Below are positions 1 through 8,552 of a stretch of DNA of 64,000 nucleotides, one piece after another. Each line of letters begins with the position of its first letter. Position 1 is the stretch's first letter. The DNA is taken from the NCBI RefSeq assembly GCF_902493135.1, contig NZ_CABUOD010000023.1:12036-76035 (forward strand). The letters run 5' to 3'. Source of the DNA: an uncultured Parabacteroides sp. Lineage in GTDB: Bacteria > Bacteroidota > Bacteroidia > Bacteroidales > Tannerellaceae. Made by a program: the position numbers and the translations under genes. The notes beneath the pieces were generated by a model, which was not told the DNA's origin, made no database searches, and was given only the letters and a program-made list of their open reading frames with translations.

Positions 1-2
1 TA

Positions 3-692
3 CCGCTCGATGGGAATCCGGGACGGAACAAAGTCGTGTTGTTTACCAGTCCGCTTCTGAAAGACACGGCGAGCAGCCCCTTGTTCCTGAGCCGTTGCAT
101 CGGTATGCCGGGCGACACGATCCTTGTAAGCAATGACGGATATGAGGTGAACGGGAAACTGTTGCCCCACTCCCCGCGCTCGCTCAATACCTATTTCATC
201 ACTCAGAAAGGAGCTGACGACTTCCTGAAAGTCTTGCAAAAGCTGAATATACCGGTGCGGAACTGGAAGAACGAGACATTCGGCTTTTCTTTCTCCCTGA
301 CTACCTTCGAAGAATATCAATTGCGTGAAGAACTGACGGAAGAGATGAACATTCATTTCATCCGGAACCAAGTCGCCCCGTACAAGCTGGTCGTCCCCCG
401 TAAAGGCCGGGCATACCGCCTGGATGAAGCTGCCCTTACCGCCTGCAAGGAAGCGATACTGGCCGAGGCCGGAGAAAAGGCAGCTTTCCGTGATGGAAAA
501 CTATATTTAGATGGAAGGGAAACTACGTTTTTCTTCTTTGAACAGGATTATTACTGGATGCTCTCCGACAACGTAAACGAATCGGTCGATTCCCGCCACC
601 TGGGCTTTATCCCGCGTGACCGTATCATCGGAAATGCCTGGTTCTGCTGGTTCAGCCGTGACAAACAACGAATCTTTAAACCCGTAAACTGA
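3..692 (+). CDS. S26-family signal peptidase paralogue, 5' end outside the window
   Basis: The reading frame is open through the left edge, so the N-terminus (with the usual catalytic-serine box) is missing. What remains has the S26 box D (GMPGD) and a good box E near the C-terminus (SDNVNES.DSRHLGFIP followed by IIGNAWF). In leader peptidases the residue pattern just before box D is YIKR.xGxPGD, with Lys as general base. Here it reads FLSRCIGMPGD, so the lysine position holds serine. A roughly 130-residue insert sits between boxes D and E. The stop codon overlaps the start of the WbqC gene by one base, so the two are probably co-transcribed. It may be a non-catalytic or chemically altered second signal peptidase. 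Family assignment is firm, activity is not. Confidence 0.8.
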   Translation, partial: PLDGNPGRNKVVLFTSPLLKDTASSPLFLSRCIGMPGDTILVSNDGYEVNGKLLPHSPRSLNTYFITQKGADDFLKVLQKLNIPVRNWKNETFGFSFSLTTFEEYQLREELTEEMNIHFIRNQVAPYKLVVPRKGRAYRLDEAALTACKEAILAEAGEKAAFRDGKLYLDGRETTFFFFEQDYYWMLSDNVNESVDSRHLGFIPRDRIIGNAWFCWFSRDKQRIFKPVN

Positions 693-1327
693 TGCAACCT
701 GTCTATATTTCTACAACCTACCTGGGCCCTGTCCAGCAGTATTGCAAATTGTTCCAATATCCGGAAGTGCGCCTCGAAACAGCTGAAAACTATTTGAAGC
801 AGACTTACCGGAATCGTTGTACCATTGCGGCTGCCAATGGGCCGTTAGCCTTGTCCGTCCCCATTGTAAAGCCGGAAACTTTGAAGTGCCCGACCAAAGA
901 CATCCGTATCTCCGATCATGGGAACTGGCGTCACCTGCATTGGAACGCTTTGGTCTCGGCTTATAATATGAGTCCGTTTTTCGAATATTACGAAGAGGAT
1001 TTCGCTCCTTTTTACGAGAAGAAGTATGAGTTCCTATTCGATTACAATGAGGAACTGCGCCGGTTGATCTGCCGCCTGCTCGACTTGCATCCGCATGTTA
1101 TTTATACCGAAGAGTATCAACCCGAAGTTCCGAACGATTTCCGCGAGATCATCCGTCCGAAACATGAAGGAGAGGATCCGTCCTTCTCTCCGAAACCTTA
1201 TTACCAGGTTTTTCAGGACAAGCACGGATTCCTTCCGAATATGAGTATTGTGGATTTGCTGTTCAATATGGGACCGGAAGGGCTGTTGGTGCTGAAGGAT
1301 TCCATTGTGGCACCGGAACAGCCCTGA
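692..1327 (+). CDS. WbqC family protein
   Basis: A 211-residue protein that begins MQPVYISTTYLGPVQQY, the characteristic N-terminus of the WbqC family (first named from O-antigen clusters; biochemical role unsettled). It has no signal peptide or membrane segment, so it is cytoplasmic. The conserved stretch around residues 65-95 (ISDHGNWRHLHWNALVSAY) also fits the family. Its ATG overlaps the stop of the upstream signal-peptidase-like gene (TGATG), which implies translational coupling. The next gene is convergent on the minus strand only 11 bases away. Confidence 0.8.
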   Translation: MQPVYISTTYLGPVQQYCKLFQYPEVRLETAENYLKQTYRNRCTIAAANGPLALSVPIVKPETLKCPTKDIRISDHGNWRHLHWNALVSAYNMSPFFEYYEEDFAPFYEKKYEFLFDYNEELRRLICRLLDLHPHVIYTEEYQPEVPNDFREIIRPKHEGEDPSFSPKPYYQVFQDKHGFLPNMSIVDLLFNMGPEGLLVLKDSIVAPEQP

Positions 1328-1338
1328 TCGAGGTTATG

Positions 1339-2856
1339 TCAATTCTTTTTCATTGTATAATCTTTCACCCCTAACGAATCGTATGCCTGTAACAGGGCTT
1401 CATCGTTATCGGAAATCATCAGGAGCTTGTCGTTTTCTTTCAGTTCCGTATTGCCTTTCGGAATGAAATAATGCCCGTCGCGTTTCACCATGACGGCAAG
1501 TGTATGGTCGGGCAAGGTGAGTTGCATCAGCTTGTTTCCGTGAGAAAGGACAGCCGGAGTGATGTCTATTTCACTCATGGCACTCTTGATATCTTCCGGC
1601 AATTCGATACCGAACACGTCTTTCCGTTCCGGCTCGTCGACAAGTCCGAGCCATTTGGCTGCTTGCGTTACGGTTGTTCCCTGTATCAATAGGGAAAGGA
1701 TCGTAATGAAAAACACGATATTGAAGATCATGCCTCCGTGATCGACCCCGGCAATCCAGGGATAGGTCGCGAAGATGATCGGAACTGCTCCTCGAAGTCC
1801 CACCCACGATATATATAGTTTTCCTTTTGTCGTAAAGTTCTTAAACGGAAGCAAGCACAGGAAAATCGTTGCCGGACGCGCTATCAGTATCATAAATACT
1901 CCCACCAACAGGCCGACCGGAGCGACAGGCAGCAACTCATGCGGGTTCACTAACAGGCCTAACGTAAGGAACATCACGATCTGCCACAACCAGGCAAAAC
2001 CATCGAAGAATGTCCCCATGCTCTTTTTATGTACAATCTTGGCATTCCCTACGACCAGGCCGGCGATATATACGGCCAGATAACCATTCCCCTTGCATAA
2101 GGTCGTAGCCGAGAAGGTGAAAAAGGCGGTTGTCAACAACAAGATCGGGTATAGCGATTCATTATCCATATTGATCTTATTGATCATCAAGACGGCAAGC
2201 TTGCCCAACAGGAAACCGGCAATCGCACCGACCGACAATTGGATGACCAATTGCAGGACTGCCTCCTGGAGATTCATGCCTCCGACTTGTATATAGGCGA
2301 TAATCAGCAAGGTAAGCATATACGCCATCGGGTCGTTGCTACCGCTTTCCAGTTCGAGGGTCGGACGCAGGCGTTGTTTCAGATAAACGCCTTTGCTTCT
2401 AAGGATGGAAAAGACGGAGGCAGAGTCCGTAGACGACATCACCGCCGCCATCAGCATAGATTCTGCTACCGTAAGTGTTTCATAACCTGTAGACCACAAA
2501 AACACATAATAGATAAAACCTCCTGTTATAAGAGTCGTCAGCAAGACGCCTATTGTCGCAAGGACAACCCCTTCCGTGGCTATCGGTTTGATCTCGGACA
2601 TTTTCGTATCCATACCACCCGAAAACAGGATGATACTCAACGCCAACATACCTATAAATTGTGCCGCGCTGGGATTGCTGAACTGAATGCCCAAGCCGTC
2701 GCTACCGAACAGCATTCCGACCCCTAAAAAAAGAAGCAAGGCGGGAAGGCCGAAACGGAAACCGGCTTTACCGGCAATAATACTGAAGAAAAAAATAATC
2801 GAAGCAACCAACAGGATTGCTTCCGGATTCTCGAAGATTTGTAATTCGTGGAACAT
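1339..2856 (-). CDS. Potassium/proton (CPA1-type) antiporter with C-terminal TrkA_C domain
   Basis: A 505-residue integral membrane protein with about twelve hydrophobic segments in the first 400 residues, including the CPA-family stretch around residues 135-180 (MSSTDSASVF, then LESGSNDPMAYML). The last ~90 residues (ITPAVLSHGNKLMQLTLPDHTLAVMV through ELKENDKLLMISD) look like a cytoplasmic TrkA_C/RCK-C regulatory domain. This layout matches the NhaP2/CvrA group of K+/H+ antiporters, which move cations out in exchange for protons and help with osmotic and pH balance. Substrate preference (K+ or Na+) cannot be read from sequence. It is transcribed divergently from the transglutaminase-like gene. 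Confidence 0.85.
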   Translation of the reverse strand: MFHELQIFENPEAILLVASIIFFFSIIAGKAGFRFGLPALLLFLGVGMLFGSDGLGIQFSNPSAAQFIGMLALSIILFSGGMDTKMSEIKPIATEGVVLATIGVLLTTLITGGFIYYVFLWSTGYETLTVAESMLMAAVMSSTDSASVFSILRSKGVYLKQRLRPTLELESGSNDPMAYMLTLLIIAYIQVGGMNLQEAVLQLVIQLSVGAIAGFLLGKLAVLMINKINMDNESLYPILLLTTAFFTFSATTLCKGNGYLAVYIAGLVVGNAKIVHKKSMGTFFDGFAWLWQIVMFLTLGLLVNPHELLPVAPVGLLVGVFMILIARPATIFLCLLPFKNFTTKGKLYISWVGLRGAVPIIFATYPWIAGVDHGGMIFNIVFFITILSLLIQGTTVTQAAKWLGLVDEPERKDVFGIELPEDIKSAMSEIDITPAVLSHGNKLMQLTLPDHTLAVMVKRDGHYFIPKGNTELKENDKLLMISDNDEALLQAYDSLGVKDYTMKKN

Positions 2857-2974
2857 AGGCTACTAACGGTTTACTCTATAATTTGTCACTTCAAAGTAAA
2901 GAAAAAATAACGATATGCACAACAGCTTAACACTTAAAAGACAGGGTTATCTACTGACTAATAAATATATTCCG

Positions 2975-2982
2975 TATATTTG
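2975..2982 (+). promoter_or_regulatory. Promoter -7 box for the transglutaminase-like gene
   Basis: TATATTTG fits the Bacteroidetes TAnnTTTG box and lies 19 bases before the ATG at 3002. No clear -33 box is visible. Confidence 0.5.
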
Positions 2983-3001
2983 TGCTGATAAAATTAACGC
3001 T

Positions 3002-5659
3002 ATGATTAAAACAAATCTATTCCTACTATTGTTCGTTCTCCTCGCGGGAACTTCATGCAATAGACAGCAACATTTCATTTCGGACGACACGTTTCGCGCC
3101 GAAGTGGAGAAGGATTTCCGGGCAAAGCAGGCTGCTCTGCCGGATGGAGACCTTTTTTCAGTCTTTAACCAAAAGATGACGCCCGACGAAAAGGAGGCGC
3201 TGACTTTCTTGTATGCCTATATGCCGATCGGGGATATCACGGATTATGACGGGCAATTGTATCTCGACAATATCCGCAGCTCGTTCCGCGCACGGGTGGA
3301 AATGCCTTGGGGAGACAGCATACCGGAAGATATCTTCCGCCATTTTGTTCTTCCCGTACGTGTCAACAATGAAAATCTGGACGAGAGTCGTATGGTCTTT
3401 TATGAAGAGTTGAAAGACCGGGTGAAAGGCCTTTCCCTTTATGACGCCGTGTTGGAAGTAAACCATTGGTGTCACGAGAAAGTGATCTATACACCGTCGG
3501 ATGCCCGGACAAGCTCGCCGTTGGCATCTGTGAAGACTGCTTACGGGCGTTGTGGCGAAGAGTCGACGTTTACCGTAGCCGCCCTCCGTTCGGTCGGCAT
3601 ACCGGCTCGCCAGGTCTATACGCCGCGTTGGGCGCATACCGACGACAACCATGCCTGGGTGGAAGCCTGGGTAAACGGCAAATGGTATTTCCTCGGAGCC
3701 TGCGAACCGGAACCGGTACTCAACTTGGGATGGTTCAACGGACCGGCTTATCGCGGTATGTTGATGCACACGAAGGTATTCGGCAAATATAACGGACCGG
3801 AAGAGGTCATGGACGTAACCGACGGCTATACCGAGATCAACGTGATCGACAATTATGCCCCGACCGCCAAAGCGACGATCACCGTTGTGGATGAAAACGG
3901 CCGGCCGACAGCCGGAGCCGATGTCGAGTTCAAGATATACAACTACGCCGAGTTCTACTCCGTAGCCAATAAGAAAACGGATGCCGAAGGGAAGGCTTTC
4001 CTTTCCGCCGGTAAAGGCGACATGCTGGTATGGGCGACCAAAGACGGCAAGTTCGGATACGGCAAGGTGTCGTTCGGCAAAGACAACAATGTCACGATCA
4101 CCCTCGATAAGAAACCTGGCGACATCGAAACCGTCACACTCGACGTCATTCCTCCGGTAGACGGCTCCATTGCCGCCGAAGTGACGGATGAACAGAAAGA
4201 GGCCAACGCCAAGCGCCTCCATGAAGAAGACGTGATCCGTAATAAATATGTAGCTACTTTTTATACGGAAGAGAAGGCGAAAGAGCTTGCCAAAGAATTA
4301 GGTATCGACCCGCTGAAAACAGCCGATTTCATGATCGGCAGCCGGGGAAACTGGCGTGAGATCGAGCAGTTCCTTCGCGAGACGCCCGCCGACAAACGCC
4401 CGATGGCGATGGACTTGTTGAATGTCATCTCCGCTAAGGATTTGCGCGATACGCCTGCTTCCGTATTGGCGGACCATCTGAACAATGCCCAAGCGGTACA
4501 AAGTTCCCTGTTCACCGAATATATCCTCAATCCGCGTGTGGCAAACGAATTCCTGACACCTTACAGGAAGTTCTTCGCCGCCAGTGTCGATCCGGTATTG
4601 GTGAAGAAGGCTAAAGCCGATCCGCAATTAATTGTTGACTGGGTGAAGGAAAATATCAGTATCAATGACAGCCTGAATCCGCAACGCATTCCGATTATGC
4701 CGATGGGCGTATGGAAATCGCGCGTGGCCGACAAAGGTTCCCGCAACATATTCTTTGTTGCCGTATGTCGTAGCTTAGGCATTCCGGCACGAATCGAACC
4801 TGTGGCGGGAAAAGTGCAATATGCGAAAGGCTTGAACTGGGTGGATGTGGATTTCGAAGCCGCCGAGCAGATGGTTGCCAAGCAAGGCAAAGTCATTGCC
4901 TCCTACCTGCCGATCAAGGCGTTGCAGGATCCGAAATACTACAGCCATTTCACAATTGCCAAAGTATTGCCGACCGGCAAGCTACAGACGCTTAACTTCG
5001 AGTCGGGCGATGTCGACATGGGCGGTGGCGACACTTGGAGCGCTCTATTGAAAAAGCCGCTTCCGATGGATGAAGGCCATTATGTGCTGGTAACCGGTAC
5101 ACGTATGGCGAACGGTAGCGTACTGGCTGAAATATCCTTCTTCAATGTGGAACCCGGCAAGACAAGCAATATCAAACTGGAAATGCGTGAAAGCGAAGAT
5201 GATGTGCAGGTAATCGGCAATTTCAACTCCGAAAACAAGTTCAAACGGGCCGATAACGGCGAAGAAACAAGTCTGTTGGCTACTACCGGACGCGGCTATT
5301 ACATCGTTGCCATCCTTGGGGCACGCCAGGAACCGACCAACCACGCCATGCGTGACATCGCCGCCGTAAAGAAGGACCTCGAAGAATGGGGGCGCGGCAT
5401 GGTCTTGCTGTTTCCCGATGAAAAGGGTTTTCAGAACTTCGATCCGAAAGAGTTCGGAGAGTTGCCAAGTACCATCACCTACGGTATAGATATCGATAAA
5501 ACGATCCAGAAAGAAATTGCCGCGGCTATGAAGTTGCAGAATGCCAATACACTTCCCATCTTCATTATCGCCGACACTTTCAACCGCGTCGTTTTCGTTT
5601 CACAAGGCTACACGATCGGCTTGGGAGACCAGTTGATGAAGGTGATACATAAGTTATAA
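3002..5659 (+). CDS. Transglutaminase-like lipoprotein with thioredoxin-like C-terminus
   Basis: I place the start at the ATG at 3002, because it gives a clean lipoprotein signal (hydrophobic run then LLAGTSC) and follows a -7 box; an upstream in-frame ATG at 2915 would bury the signal. The 885-residue product has a transglutaminase-like domain around residues 150-240, with candidate Cys184 (RCGEES) and His217 (DDNHAWVEAW). A carboxypeptidase-regulatory-like/Ig-type segment follows (TITVVDENGRPTAGADVEF). A second TG-like segment near residues 535-610 (NIFFVAVCRSLGIPARIE) lacks the Cys/His motif. The last ~140 residues resemble a thioredoxin-like fold without a CxxC. It is probably a periplasmic or surface protein acting on peptides; substrate unknown. 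Confidence 0.75.
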   Translation: MIKTNLFLLLFVLLAGTSCNRQQHFISDDTFRAEVEKDFRAKQAALPDGDLFSVFNQKMTPDEKEALTFLYAYMPIGDITDYDGQLYLDNIRSSFRARVEMPWGDSIPEDIFRHFVLPVRVNNENLDESRMVFYEELKDRVKGLSLYDAVLEVNHWCHEKVIYTPSDARTSSPLASVKTAYGRCGEESTFTVAALRSVGIPARQVYTPRWAHTDDNHAWVEAWVNGKWYFLGACEPEPVLNLGWFNGPAYRGMLMHTKVFGKYNGPEEVMDVTDGYTEINVIDNYAPTAKATITVVDENGRPTAGADVEFKIYNYAEFYSVANKKTDAEGKAFLSAGKGDMLVWATKDGKFGYGKVSFGKDNNVTITLDKKPGDIETVTLDVIPPVDGSIAAEVTDEQKEANAKRLHEEDVIRNKYVATFYTEEKAKELAKELGIDPLKTADFMIGSRGNWREIEQFLRETPADKRPMAMDLLNVISAKDLRDTPASVLADHLNNAQAVQSSLFTEYILNPRVANEFLTPYRKFFAASVDPVLVKKAKADPQLIVDWVKENISINDSLNPQRIPIMPMGVWKSRVADKGSRNIFFVAVCRSLGIPARIEPVAGKVQYAKGLNWVDVDFEAAEQMVAKQGKVIASYLPIKALQDPKYYSHFTIAKVLPTGKLQTLNFESGDVDMGGGDTWSALLKKPLPMDEGHYVLVTGTRMANGSVLAEISFFNVEPGKTSNIKLEMRESEDDVQVIGNFNSENKFKRADNGEETSLLATTGRGYYIVAILGARQEPTNHAMRDIAAVKKDLEEWGRGMVLLFPDEKGFQNFDPKEFGELPSTITYGIDIDKTIQKEIAAAMKLQNANTLPIFIIADTFNRVVFVSQGYTIGLGDQLMKVIHKL

Positions 5660-5675
5660 GCTTTCGACAAAGAGG

Positions 5676-5808
5676 GTGTCAAAAAACAACTTACTAATAG
5701 ACATAATTTAGGCACGGATTTCACGGATTTACACGGATGAGTTTATTTTCTTTCCGTGTTTTCCGTGAAATCCGTGCCTAAAAGATCGTGATGTAGGTGT
5801 TTTGACAC
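5676..5808. repeat. Dispersed hairpin repeat with terminal inverted repeats
   Basis: The unit is bounded by GTGTCAAAA (5676-5684) and TTTTGACAC (5800-5808). Inside, 5707-5727 and 5762-5782 are a perfect 21-base inverted repeat containing GGCACGGATTTCACGG, with an inner arm pair ACACGGA/TCCGTGT. It starts 17 bases after the stop of the transglutaminase-like gene and lies between convergent genes, where it may act as a two-way terminator. A second, related copy starts at 63884. Confidence 0.8.
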
Positions 5809-5838
5809 ACTTTCTTTATATATGATTAGGAAAAGCTT

Positions 5839-6930
5839 TTACCGACGGCGGCGTACGCTGCGGACCGGGGAGCTTTTCTGGGCTTTCGGAGCCTTGACTT
5901 TGGCCTCTTTCTGTTTGTTTTCTTTTACGGCTTCCGTCTTTTTACCACGGGCGGAGACGGTTGCACTTTTGGATTTCTTGCCTTTTGTGTCAGCAGCCAA
6001 CTGGGCTGTATCCGGTTGCAGATAGAGGGATTTCTCGAACGTGACCAACTGGTTCTCGATACGTTCCTGTTCGCGTTTCATCGAATCGGGTGTCGGACAG
6101 TAGGCTTGAAGAGGCTGGTTCATCAGGTTCTGCGTCTTGAAGATATCGCCCTCGAACATCCGGCGACGGAAATAGTCGTCGAGCGTGAAGGTCATGGCGT
6201 TGTTGATGTTGGACGTCATGATGTAGGCGGTATTGATATAGGGACGCAGGTTTTCATAAGGGATCCAGAACATCGGCATGGTGTTCTGTCCCATATCGTC
6301 CACGATCGTCAGGATCGGGCAGATTGCCAGTGTCTTGACATCGAATACGGAGTTGTTCTGGTCGAAATACCAGGCTTCCTTTATATAATAGGAGCGGACA
6401 TCGCCGGAAGGAATATCGCTTTCGTTCACGACAAAACCGGCGGGCTCGTTGTCTTTGCCCGGCGTCTCTTCATAGAAGATGCGGCAGCGGTCCAGCATGA
6501 CTTTCAAGTCGAGCTTACGGTTGTCGCTGAAATCCTCGTAACCGTCCAGATATTCATAAGCGGACAGCTTGCCCTCGCATACCAGCTGGAAGATGATCGA
6601 GAACAGGTTCATCTGTCCGTTCATCGGTTGGGTGGGATAATAGAGAGGAGCATTCTGTTCTTTCGTCAGGTCGATCTGGCGGTAGATGACACGCATCCAG
6701 CGGGCATTGCCGATATGCTGCGTCATCCGCTCGTTCATATCTTGGGCACGGACGGTCAGTTCGGGCATGCCGTTCTCTTTTTTATCTTCTTCACGGGCGC
6801 CACGGCTCGATACGGGACCACGGCGTCTTTGTTGCTGCTGCTCTGTATTGCCGGCCTCTTCCTGCGCCTGCATGGGGTAGGAAGCGAACAGGGCGATGGC
6901 GAGGGTTGCTATGTAATATAAACGTTTCAT
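5839..6930 (-). CDS. gldN: Type IX secretion system protein GldN/PorN
   Basis: A 363-residue secreted protein with a cleavable signal peptide (MKRLYYIATLAIALFASYPMQAQ). The core (residues ~55-275, with NARWMRVIYRQIDLTKEQNAPLYYP-type sequence and PFWIPYENLRPYIN-like sequence) is that of GldN/PorN, which with GldK forms the periplasmic ring of the T9SS. A Q/R-rich linker follows the signal peptide. The last ~60 residues form a strongly basic Lys/Ala/Arg-rich tail ending SVRRRR. It is the last gene of porP-gldK-gldL-gldM-gldN; its start is 47 bases downstream of gldM, with a small hairpin between them. Confidence 0.93.
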   Translation of the reverse strand: MKRLYYIATLAIALFASYPMQAQEEAGNTEQQQQRRRGPVSSRGAREEDKKENGMPELTVRAQDMNERMTQHIGNARWMRVIYRQIDLTKEQNAPLYYPTQPMNGQMNLFSIIFQLVCEGKLSAYEYLDGYEDFSDNRKLDLKVMLDRCRIFYEETPGKDNEPAGFVVNESDIPSGDVRSYYIKEAWYFDQNNSVFDVKTLAICPILTIVDDMGQNTMPMFWIPYENLRPYINTAYIMTSNINNAMTFTLDDYFRRRMFEGDIFKTQNLMNQPLQAYCPTPDSMKREQERIENQLVTFEKSLYLQPDTAQLAADTKGKKSKSATVSARGKKTEAVKENKQKEAKVKAPKAQKSSPVRSVRRRR

Positions 6931-6947
6931 ATATCTTTATACATTAC

Positions 6948-6968
6948 GGGACGAGCAGACCTCGTCCC
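6948..6968. repeat. Small intergenic hairpin between gldM and gldN
   Basis: GGGACGAG and CTCGTCCC form an 8-bp perfect stem with a short loop. No T-run follows on the minus strand, so it may modulate processing or relative expression rather than terminate. A diverged sequence of similar layout (ACGGGAGAACCCTATCCCTG) lies between gldK and gldL near 9654. Confidence 0.45.
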
Positions 6969-6977
6969 TACGTTATG

Positions 6978-8546
6978 TTAATTGACGATTACTTCGACGG
7001 TCGGAATGATACGTTCCTTGTTGTCCGGGCCTAACACTTTCACATGGGTGATGTAGAAGCGTTTGCCTCTTGCCAGACGGCGGATATAATCTTTCTGGCG
7101 CTGTGAGAACTGGTTGCCTTGCGTGACTTCCGGAATGATGTTGCCCATCGAATCGTAGAAAGTCAGTTCGAAACTCAATACCTTGAACGGCACGTTCAGC
7201 AGGTCGTCGTCGATAGCAGCCTGGATGCCGTCGGCTTCCACCAAATTGCGTTTGGAGAACTGGCCGCCACGGAACTTGCGCATATTACCGTTCTGATCCT
7301 TATATTCGATAAAAGGCATCGGGTCGGGCAGGGCACGTACGCGGAATGTCGTTTTCGCCATCTCGACGCTACGTCCATCCGCCATTTTAGCATGGACGGA
7401 AACGATGGCGTCTGTTCCGACCGTAGCGGGACGGGCTTCCCACTGGTCGCCTTTGCGGACCAATGTCCCGTTTGTCATGGTCGCCGTCACGTTACCGCTC
7501 GGCACACCCGGCACGGCAATACGGATCGGGTTGGCGATTCCGGCATACAACACATTCATCAACATCGGGGCGACCGTCGCACTCGGTTCCGTCACGAAAT
7601 ACTCGCTTTCGAACTCGCGGCGCATCACGCTGCCGTCGCTACCCGGCATTTCTATATATCCTTTGACCGGATAAGTGCCCGGAGTACCGGCTACAGCCGT
7701 AAACATGCCGTTTGCATCGTATGGCAATTCCTTGCCGTTCACATAAACGGTCGGACGTTTCGTCGAGTCGACAGCCGATAGGACGATATTGGCCTTGTAC
7801 TGGCTGCCACGCATGACGATCTGGCTTTCCGGGATCACCTGTGCCGTGATCTGGTTTACACGATAGTCGCGCATGTCGACACTGCTCAGCAGGTTCGACA
7901 ACACTTCACCTTCGGCGTAGCGGATATCGCTTTGCAATTTCGTCAACAAGGTAACGGCTGCCGCCACCGGCATACTTTCAAACAGGGCTTCCTCCCAGGT
8001 GCGGGTATTGATACCGGCCTTGTGAGGCGGTGTCGTCGAGAGGCTGGCTTCGATGATGCGCGTCTTGGCCGAGTCTTCCACCATCTCGCCCATCAGCGTC
8101 CGGTATTTTTCGATGCTCTGGCGTAATTTCTTGCCTTCGCCCGAAACGGGAGACAACATCACGCGGGAAGCCGCTTCGAGGTCGTCCTTATGATCGATAT
8201 TGTTGACATCGGCATCCTTGCCGTCGGCAATCTGCGCAATACGCACTTTCAGATCCTGCACATAATTGTATAGGCTGTCGGAGGCCTGCTTCACCTTGTT
8301 CCCCTTCTCGTACCATTCACGTACTTTTTCAGGGTTTGTCTGATAATAAGCCTCCAATTCCTCCGTAACGATCTCATTACGGGTCGAGGTATTATCGATA
8401 GAAGTCCGCAAGCTGCCTTCCACCAGTTCGAAACCGTCAAGTACCTCCGACGACACATTGAGTGCCATCATGGCGATGAACACCAGATACATCAGGTTGA
8501 TCATCTTCTGACGGGGCGAATTGGGATTATTTGCTATTCCTGCCAT
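6978..8546 (-). CDS. gldM: Type IX secretion/gliding motor protein GldM/PorM
   Basis: A 522-residue protein with one N-terminal membrane helix (KMINLMYLVFIAMMALNVSSEVLDGF), a glutamate-bearing helix typical of GldM. A long periplasmic region follows, with a helical bundle (residues ~40-230) and several Ig-like domains. GldM pairs with GldL in the inner membrane to turn proton flow into motion that powers the T9SS and reaches across the periplasm to the GldK/GldN ring. The length matches known GldM proteins. Its start lies 6 bases after gldL on the same strand, so the pair is tightly coupled. Confidence 0.95.
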   Translation of the reverse strand: MAGIANNPNSPRQKMINLMYLVFIAMMALNVSSEVLDGFELVEGSLRTSIDNTSTRNEIVTEELEAYYQTNPEKVREWYEKGNKVKQASDSLYNYVQDLKVRIAQIADGKDADVNNIDHKDDLEAASRVMLSPVSGEGKKLRQSIEKYRTLMGEMVEDSAKTRIIEASLSTTPPHKAGINTRTWEEALFESMPVAAAVTLLTKLQSDIRYAEGEVLSNLLSSVDMRDYRVNQITAQVIPESQIVMRGSQYKANIVLSAVDSTKRPTVYVNGKELPYDANGMFTAVAGTPGTYPVKGYIEMPGSDGSVMRREFESEYFVTEPSATVAPMLMNVLYAGIANPIRIAVPGVPSGNVTATMTNGTLVRKGDQWEARPATVGTDAIVSVHAKMADGRSVEMAKTTFRVRALPDPMPFIEYKDQNGNMRKFRGGQFSKRNLVEADGIQAAIDDDLLNVPFKVLSFELTFYDSMGNIIPEVTQGNQFSQRQKDYIRRLARGKRFYITHVKVLGPDNKERIIPTVEVIVN

Positions 8547-8552
8547 ATCCGG

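Noticed and set aside
6016..6921. 301-codon plus-strand ORF across gldN
   Set aside because: It is the antisense shadow of a well-recognised T9SS gene and has no homology I can see. The same applies to long antisense frames over the transglutaminase-like, sdhA and patatin-like genes.
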